DNA from: an uncultured Treponema sp.
GTDB lineage: Bacteria > Spirochaetota > Spirochaetia > Treponematales > Treponemataceae
DNA length: 6,728 nt
Assembly: GCA_947165795.1 (NCBI GenBank)
Contig: CAMVBP010000113.1
Coordinates: forward strand, 1-6,728
Direction: 5' to 3'
Below the pieces are notes generated by a model. That model searched no databases and was not told where the DNA came from. It was given only the letters and a program-made list of their open reading frames with translations. Within the stretch, counting starts at the first letter, position 1. The number at the start of each line of letters is the position of its first letter. Positions 1 to 6,400 of this stretch are shown in pieces. The position numbers were made by a program, and so were the translations under genes.

Positions 1-142
1 AAATTCCGTATTCCTCTATGTTATCTGCAAGTTTAAATCTAAGCAGTTTTTTATTATGACTTATAAAATTTGAAGCTCCATCTTCGGTTAAAACGACCTT
101 AAGAGGAAGTTCAAGCATAAATTTTTTGTCGCCAGCACCCAT
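1..142 (-). CDS. Unrecognised protein, N-terminal 47 residues only (runs off left edge)
   Basis: Reading the minus strand from an ATG at 142-140 gives 47 open codons to the window edge, beginning MGAGDKKFMLELPLKVV. An in-frame TAG lies at 151-149, so the gene cannot start further upstream. An AGG (150-148) five bases before the ATG is a modest ribosome binding site, and a strong promoter lies about 70 bases upstream. The visible part is soluble, with no signal peptide or membrane segment, and alternates charged and hydrophobic residues as in a mixed alpha/beta domain. I do not recognise a family from so short a piece. The gene is divergent from the plus-strand cluster. Confidence that it is a real gene rests on the start signals and the clean open frame, not on homology. 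Confidence 0.65.
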   Translation of the reverse strand, partial: MGAGDKKFMLELPLKVVLTEDGASNFISHNKKLLRFKLADNIEEYGI

Positions 143-260
143 TTTTACCTACATGTCCAAATTTTTAAAAAAGAATAGATTAACACTCTTCTTTTTTTAT
201 TTGAATATCAGTATTATTATACACCATAGGACTTCTATTGTAAATAATAAAAATAAAAAG
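143..260. other. Divergent AT-rich intergenic region
   Basis: This 118-base interval separates the minus-strand gene from the plus-strand membrane-protein gene. It contains the minus-strand promoter, a perfect AT palindrome TTTTTAAAAA (162-171), and T and A tracts that may bend DNA. I see no operator repeat, riboswitch or RNA gene. Although a plus-strand frame is open from 126, the interval is best read as non-coding: that extension would overlap the minus-strand gene's start and put unusual sequence ahead of a good signal peptide. Confidence 0.55.
216..244 (-). promoter_or_regulatory. Sigma-70-type promoter for the minus-strand gene
   Basis: On the minus strand, TTTACA (244-239, one mismatch from TTGACA) and a perfect TATAAT (221-216) are separated by exactly 17 bases. 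Transcription would start near 209, leaving a leader of about 66 bases before the ATG at 142. No equally good plus-strand promoter is visible in 143-260, so the start of the plus-strand transcript is unresolved. It must lie in or near the same AT-rich interval, and the two promoters could interfere with each other. Confidence 0.6.
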
Positions 261-2240
261 ATGAACAGACTAAAGAAACTGCTTCTATTATTTTTGATTT
301 CTCTCTTAAATTTTCCCCTTCTTTTTGCCGAGGTAAAAAGCGGTTCTGAGCTTTGCCGCGAAGTCTATAACTTTCTGAACAAGGCTTCTCTTGCTCCAAA
401 AACACAAAGTATAGTAGTTAACGGCGAAAATGACTTTCCATACAACATAATTGTTCACTTTCCGGGTAAAAAAAGCACGCAAAACACATTTTCTTCCAAA
501 AATGAAGGTGAAAAACAGGCAGAAGCCTCAACTCCAGACGGTATTTTCATTTTTTCTATGGATGACGTCCTTACAAATAAAAATCTTATTCTTCATATTG
601 CAGAATTCATAAAAACTTCTTCACTGGATTTTGACATCGATTTTGTATTTACCTACGGCGATGACAAAATCCAAAAAAACATACTTGAAAATTCAATAGA
701 AAGGATATACGGACTTGATACTTTTATAGAAGAACTGGATACAAGTAAAGATTATATTGCCGTAATTGTTGAACTGAACGAGGAAAAATATAGTGTTATT
801 TCCAGCAGCAATAATTATTCAAGTTCTTCTTATTTTGTTGCGGGCTTTTATAATCTTTTCCTTAAAAATTCAAAAAATCCTGTTTTACCTTGGAATTACA
901 TAAGTAAGCTTTTCCGTTCAAATTTTACTTATGACAGGGAGCTTTCGGCATTCTTTAAGGAAGGAATTCCTGCAATAAAAATTCTTCTTGAAGACAGGGA
1001 AAATTCAAACCTTCTGATTCTTCAGGGAGCAATTAACCTTATTAAGACAGGAAAAGAAGAACCTTTGGATCAGCATTTCTTTTTGCTTAAAGTTTTCGGC
1101 CATTACTTCAGATTATCTGAGCAAGCAATTATGATTACATTGGAAATCATAATCTTTTTATGTCTCTTTTATTTCTTTCTGCTGCTTTTTGTCAACGCAC
1201 AAAGAAAAAAAATTGCCTGGTCCTCTGTAAAATATGTATGGTATGTTGTTCCGATAAGTTTTTTAATCTGTCTGTTTTGTTTTTTTACGGGAAGATACGC
1301 AACATTTATTTTCAAAGTCTTTTCTTCTGAGACTGCAAAAATGTATGGAAATTCAATTATTCAGATAGGCCTCTCAGTTTTCTTCTCTACATTATTTTAT
1401 TTCTTTACTCTTTTATATAATCCGTATTTTCATATCAGGGCAATTGATTTTCTTATTGTAATTTCAAGCTTTATTAATCAGTCAATTTTTATTCTGGTTG
1501 ATATTTCTTTGTTCCCGCTTTTCTTTACGGTTTTTATACTTTCAATTTTATGTCTTTATATAAAAAATAATGTCATTCACATAATTCTACTTTTTTTAAT
1601 GATCTGGTGTTTTATTCCGGTTGCACATACGACAACTAATTTTGCAGTTCCTGAATTTTTGCAGAATACTTTAATGACAAATCCTTTAAGCTCAATTGCA
1701 CTTTCTTTAACACTCTGCCCTATTCTGCTTGTTTACTTCAGGATTCTTGCAGGGTTAATACGTAATCAAAAATCAGCACTAAGCACAATCAGAACAGGAA
1801 TAATTTTTAATATTGTTCTGATTATTGCTTTAAGTGTTACTGGAATTATAAGAACTCATCAAATTAAAAAAAGAAACATAGTTCAGAATATTGAGCTTAC
1901 ACAAATAGATGATGAAAATATAAATTTTGTTTATTCAGACAGAATTATTTTTGATGATATTATCAGGACCATTACAATTACTCTTCCGGAAAATGTCTGT
2001 GAATGTAATGTTATTCTGGAAGGTAACAATAAGAATCCGATTTTGTACAGCGATAATGACTTCGAACTTCTTTCCAATAATTCAATTTACTTTAAAATTC
2101 CGCAGAATCCGCCTTCAACAATGAATTTTTCTTACGGATGCACAAATGATAATTCTACAATAAAAATTTCGGCTTTTTTTGCAACAGAAAAAGAAAACAG
2201 TTATAATGTTTGTACAAGGATAATTAACATTGGAGAATAA
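261..2240 (+). CDS. Polytopic membrane protein with periplasmic degenerate M28-peptidase-like domain
   Basis: This is a 659-residue protein. The ATG at 261 is chosen because it begins a classic signal peptide: basic MNRLKK, a leucine-rich core, probable cleavage after LFA at residue 23. Upstream in-frame ATGs at 126 and 153 lack ribosome binding sites and overlap the divergent gene. The site before 261 (AAAAAG) is also weak. Residues about 28-285 look periplasmic and follow M28 (Zn aminopeptidase) landmarks: YNIIVHFPG (61-69), a helix then strand pattern ending FTYGDD (130-135) where active enzymes have GEE, and FFKEGIPAI (231-239). The zinc ligands are missing: MDD (100-102) stands in for HxD, and YDR (224-226) for SDH. 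About eight membrane helices follow (near 289-312, 326-345, 364-387, 395-415, 416-434, 437-455, 474-500, 511-531), then a periplasmic tail (535-659). The layout recalls Gaa1, an inactive M28 relative. The family call is inferred from pattern. The gene overlaps dinB by 11 bases. Confidence 0.85.
   Translation: MNRLKKLLLLFLISLLNFPLLFAEVKSGSELCREVYNFLNKASLAPKTQSIVVNGENDFPYNIIVHFPGKKSTQNTFSSKNEGEKQAEASTPDGIFIFSMDDVLTNKNLILHIAEFIKTSSLDFDIDFVFTYGDDKIQKNILENSIERIYGLDTFIEELDTSKDYIAVIVELNEEKYSVISSSNNYSSSSYFVAGFYNLFLKNSKNPVLPWNYISKLFRSNFTYDRELSAFFKEGIPAIKILLEDRENSNLLILQGAINLIKTGKEEPLDQHFFLLKVFGHYFRLSEQAIMITLEIIIFLCLFYFFLLLFVNAQRKKIAWSSVKYVWYVVPISFLICLFCFFTGRYATFIFKVFSSETAKMYGNSIIQIGLSVFFSTLFYFFTLLYNPYFHIRAIDFLIVISSFINQSIFILVDISLFPLFFTVFILSILCLYIKNNVIHIILLFLMIWCFIPVAHTTTNFAVPEFLQNTLMTNPLSSIALSLTLCPILLVYFRILAGLIRNQKSALSTIRTGIIFNIVLIIALSVTGIIRTHQIKKRNIVQNIELTQIDDENINFVYSDRIIFDDIIRTITITLPENVCECNVILEGNNKNPILYSDNDFELLSNNSIYFKIPQNPPSTMNFSYGCTNDNSTIKISAFFATEKENSYNVCTRIINIGE
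2216..2232 (+). promoter_or_regulatory. Ribosome binding site and TTG start of dinB, inside the upstream gene
   Basis: AAGGA (2216-2220) lies nine bases before TTG (2230-2232). This TTG is the only canonical start codon between the in-frame stop TAA at 2221-2223 and the first polymerase motif (HVDLD, from 2281). The start overlaps the last 11 bases of the upstream gene, whose TAA is at 2238-2240. Ribosomes finishing that gene could therefore restart on dinB, giving translational coupling and low, tied expression. The next in-frame ATG (2437) would remove the catalytic motif. Confidence 0.8.
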
Positions 2241-3420
2241 TAAAGAGCTCGAATCTCAAGCAATACAGCATTATTATCTGCACGTCGATTTAGATGCTTT
2301 TTTTGCATCCGTAGAACAGCTGGATAATCCGTCTTATAAAGGAAAGCCTGTAATTGTCGGCGGACTTCCTGAAGACAGACGAAGTGTTGTTTCTACAGCC
2401 TCCTACGAAGCAAGAAAATACGGAGTTCATTCTGCAATGCCGATTTTTCAAGCTTACAAGCTATGCCCTAACGGAATTTATGTACGCGGAAGAATGCATC
2501 GTTACTCAGAAATTTCCTGCCGCATTATGAATATATTCAACGAGTTTTCTCCAGATGTACAGCAGATGTCCATAGATGAAGCCTTTATTGATATTACAGG
2601 AACCGAAAAACTTTTTGGAAAACCGGAAGAAATTGCAGTAAAAATTAAAAAGAAAGTTCTTGAAGAAACAGGTCTTACGGTTTCTATAGGTCTTGCCGCA
2701 ACAAAATACCTTGCAAAAATTGCTTCGTGCTATAATAAACCGGATGGATTTTTTTATGTAAAACCCGGAACAGAACAGGATTTTATGCTTTCGCTTCCTT
2801 TAAAGAAAGTCTGGGGACTTGGTGTAAAAACAATTGAAGTTTTAAACAATCACGGAATAAAGACAACAAAACAGATTTATGACATGAGCTTTGATTCCCT
2901 TAAACTGATTTTCGGGAACAGCATGGCAAGCTTCCTTTACAAAACAGTCCGCGGAATAGAAGCAGAAACTTTTTCTACAAAGCCTAAAACTCATTCAATA
3001 AGTGCAGAAACAACATTTGCCTATGACATTACAGATTCCTATACGGCGCAGACTGAGCTTTTGCAGCTTGCACATGGCGTAATGTTCCGTCTATTAAAAG
3101 AAGGCGGCTTTTCTAAAACTGCGTTCATAAAAATACGCTATGAAGATTTTTCTACGGTTTCTGCACAGCAGACGGTAGACACAAATATAAAGACACTTGA
3201 TTCCTTTTTTGAAATTTTAAAAAATCTTTTTGAAAAAAAATATATTCAGGGCCGCGGAATAAGACTTCTTGGAGTCGGCTTTGAAAATATTGAAGATAAA
3301 GAACTTACCGAACAGCTCTCACTTTTTGAAGACATCAATAAGAAAAAAAATAAAGTAGAAAAGGCAATTCTTGAACTTTCAAAAAAACATCCTGAAATAA
3401 AAATCCAGAAGGCACGCACC
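2230..3420 (+). other. dinB: DNA polymerase IV module (residues 1-397)
   Basis: The Y-family landmarks occur in order. HVDLDAFFASVE begins at residue 18, with catalytic Asp20 and Phe25 at the steric-gate position that excludes ribonucleotides. SYEARKYGVHSAMP (58-71) is the finger region. SIDEAF (114-119) carries metal-binding Asp116 and Glu117. KYLAKIAS and NKPDG (159-173) are in the palm. A helix-hairpin-helix motif, VWGLGVKT (194-201), lies in the thumb. The little finger begins near ISAETTF and ends at IRLLGVGF. A beta-clamp-binding motif QLSLF (362-366, bases 3313-3327) follows; in free-standing Pol IV it normally sits close to the C terminus. All catalytic residues are present, so the polymerase should be active if it folds. 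The basic tail VEKAILELSKK to KARTL still resembles a normal Pol IV ending, which places the module boundary near residue 397. I see no LexA-type operator, which is unsurprising for an internal operon gene. Confidence 0.92.
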
Positions 3421-6400
3421 TTAAAAAATAATATCCTGATTCCTTTTCTGTTTATAATTTTGAATTTACTGTTTGCAAAAAATATTTATGCGCAGGAAAT
3501 TGATTCAGAAATCACACAGGAAACATATTCAGAAAGCGAGCCTGTAATTTCTGCAGAACAGGCGGCAGAACTTCCTGCAAAAAGCAATGAATACGAAGAT
3601 GAAAATGTTGAACTTGATGTTTCGGGCTTTTGGCTTGGAGAAATTTCCGGTTCTGCCTATGCAACTTTTGAAGACGGAGAATCGCCTTCCTTCTCCGATG
3701 TAACTCCGGTCTTTACCCAAAAGGTCGATCTTGCCGCTCACCTGCTTGTTAACGATCATTTTTTTTTTAACGGAGAATTCTCAGATGAATTCAAAGACAG
3801 TTTGCTGGAAACAGGTTACGTTGGAAAAGATTTTGTAAAGGAAATAAAGTTTGCAAATAAAGGAATAAATTTTCCGGATTTTTATTCAACGGTGAATAAC
3901 GGATATTTTTCCTATTCAGGAAATTATTTTTCGCCCGGCGTAGAAGGACATTTTTCTAATGCATCTGAAAATTTATTTTTGGATTTTATGGCCGATTACG
4001 AAAATTCAAAAACCGTTTCTAAAACTTATTACGGAATGAATGAAGTTCAGCAGTCATATTTAACTCCGGACCAGTTTTTATATGGAACTGAATTTATTTT
4101 TCCTTCCGGTTCAGAAAATATTCTTACGGAAATAAAAGATATTTATGCAGAAAGTATTTACGGAAATTATTACGACAAGGATGGAAATAAATATAAAAAG
4201 CTCGATTCATCACAATATTTTATTTTTATAAAAGAAAGAAAGCTTTTAATTTCGCCTGAAGCAAAAACCGGAAAAATTGAAAATCAGATTCCAAAAATTC
4301 TCGTAACGTTTTTATCTGATTCAGATTCCGGGCAGATAGAAAATCTTTGCGGAGACTACGATGATGAAAATTCTTTCAGGGGAAAAATTCAAAAACAATT
4401 TAAAGAAACAATTCAACTTAAGGATTATGAATATGAACTCATAACTGAAATAAACGGCGATAGCGCACTCAGAATTCAAAATGAAAAAGGCTTATCTCCT
4501 TTTCTTTGCTGCAACACTTATATTTCAAAGGAAGATGCTCAGGTTTATGTAGTAAATCAAAAATCAATGCAGGAAATTCCTTCATATGAATGTTCCTCGC
4601 TCTATAAAGAAAACTCATATCTTAATTCTGACTATTTTCGTGCGCTGAAATTTTATTCGGAAATTACAAACAGAAATTACATTACTGATGAATGCCCGCA
4701 ATATCCGTTTGCAAAAGAAATTCCGGAAATCTATATTTTCAAGGATTATAAATCTGATCTTTTAATATGCATTCAGACACTAACTCAGGTTCAGAATTTT
4801 TTAATTGGAAATTCAGCAGCAAAAGATTCCGTAAAAGTTTACATAAACGGAATTCAGGATACCTTTGCTTCTTATTCAAAGGAAAGCGGAATTGTAAGCC
4901 TGTCTAAAGCAATTTCGGAAACAGATAAAATTTATATCACTTACACCGAAGATTCTCCTGAATTTGCAGAAGGAAATGTTTCTGTTGCTGCCGGTATGCT
5001 TATAAAGCCTTCTGAATATTTGGGAATTGATTTTTCAGTTACAGGCCTTATTCCAACCGTAGAAGAAAATCCGCATTTTGCAGCATTCGGAACAGGAATG
5101 GAAATTAACAAAGACGGATTTTACATAAAAGATTCATTAACGGCCGCAGTAAACAAGGCTTTTATTAATGATGATTTTCATACAAAAAATAAAATCAAGA
5201 TTCAGGTTATTCAGGAAGATTTAATTTATTTAAATAAAGAATCGCTGATTAAAAGGCTGAATCTATCTGCAGATTCCGAACAGAACTTTTTAATAAATGA
5301 TGTCTTTGAAAATTCAGACGAAAATTCCAGCGAAGAAATTTATTTTGAAAGTCCGGACAAATATGATTTTTCAATACTCACAAATTTAAATGGTGAAATT
5401 ACTGTTTTAAAGCTGACGCTTGGCGGAAATGTTTCGTTTACAGAAAATGAATATTTATCTGCAGGTCATCTTGTAAAAACAGATAAACCGATTTTTTCCG
5501 TTCTAGACTTTTCTGAATCCTTTCAGCAGAACAAAACAGACAAAACCCTTTCAAAAACTGATGAAGCAAAGCTTTCTTTAACAGAGCAAAAGCTTCCGGT
5601 TAATTTTTTAATTGGCACAAAAACTGATTATTCACTTTTCAATATTCTTGAAAATCAGGGAGACAGCTTCAGCTTTAATTTTACAACTATTCCTTATTCA
5701 GATTTTTCTACATCGCTTTCGGCAGAAGCTTTATTATCACAGAAAAGAAAAAATAATAATTATTTAATTAATTTGGAATTCCCTTCGCAAAAATCTTACG
5801 AAGAGTCATATAAGCATTCGGGAATAAATCAGTTATCGGGCGGCTGGATTGAATCTCACATTAAAAATGAAACTTATACGGCAAAACTTTCTCAGAGAAT
5901 AACTGAATATTTTACGCCGTCAGTTAATTATTCTTTGAGTGCTGCAGACACAACAATAAATAATTCTTTATTCACAGATTCAGAACAGCTTGGTCTTGAA
6001 CTTCCGTTTACTTTTGATAATTATGCCTTAGGCTTTGGAATTTCGCGGCATGCTTCAACAAAGCAGGACAATTTTGAAATTCTTGATTATGCAGAAGGAA
6101 GCGGAAAATTATTTAACTGCCAGAATGAACGGCTTTATTTTTACAGGTCAATTCCTTTTTATGAATTTTTTGAAGGCGGAAAAGGAGACAATCTTCCGGG
6201 ACTTTATAATTCAACTTATGATTTTTCTTACAAACGAAAATTATTTTACAGAAACATTGATATTATAATTCCTTCAAATGTTACGTTTTCTGCGGCACGT
6301 GATACTACAAAAAAAACAGATATTTACCAGCTCAAAAATTCAATTGAATTCAGGGGAATTAATTTAAATCCTTTTATTGAAGACGAAACCTACTGGGGAA

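Noticed and set aside
201..246. Plus-strand promoter using TTGAAT (201-206)
   Set aside because: No acceptable -10 hexamer lies 16-18 bases downstream; the region reads CCATAGG. TATTAT elements upstream lack a -35, so no plus-strand promoter is called.
126..260. N-terminal extension of the membrane protein from ATG 126 or ATG 153
   Set aside because: The frame is open, but neither ATG has a ribosome binding site. The extension overlaps the start of the minus-strand gene and its promoter, and it would bury the good signal peptide beginning at 261.
228..260. Nonstandard ATT start at 237 behind AGGA (228-231) for the membrane protein
   Set aside because: Spacing is plausible, but ATT starts are very rare and would only add eight residues ahead of the normal signal peptide.
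1927..2124. 65-codon plus-strand open frame
   Set aside because: It lies in another frame of the membrane-protein gene, has no ribosome binding site and shows no recognisable domain; it is a shadow of the real gene.
3300..3440. Sequencing frameshift as the cause of the dinB-envelope fusion
   Set aside because: The protein pattern is correct before and after the junction in the same frame, so no indel is needed to link them; one-base indels at the A-runs create stops but supply no start for the second half.
3529..3759. 76-codon minus-strand open frame
   Set aside because: It is antisense to the continuous fusion frame, its composition reflects the complement of that gene, and no start signals are visible.
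6035..6268. 77-codon plus-strand open frame
   Set aside because: It is out of frame within the beta-rich module, whose own frame is coherent throughout this interval.
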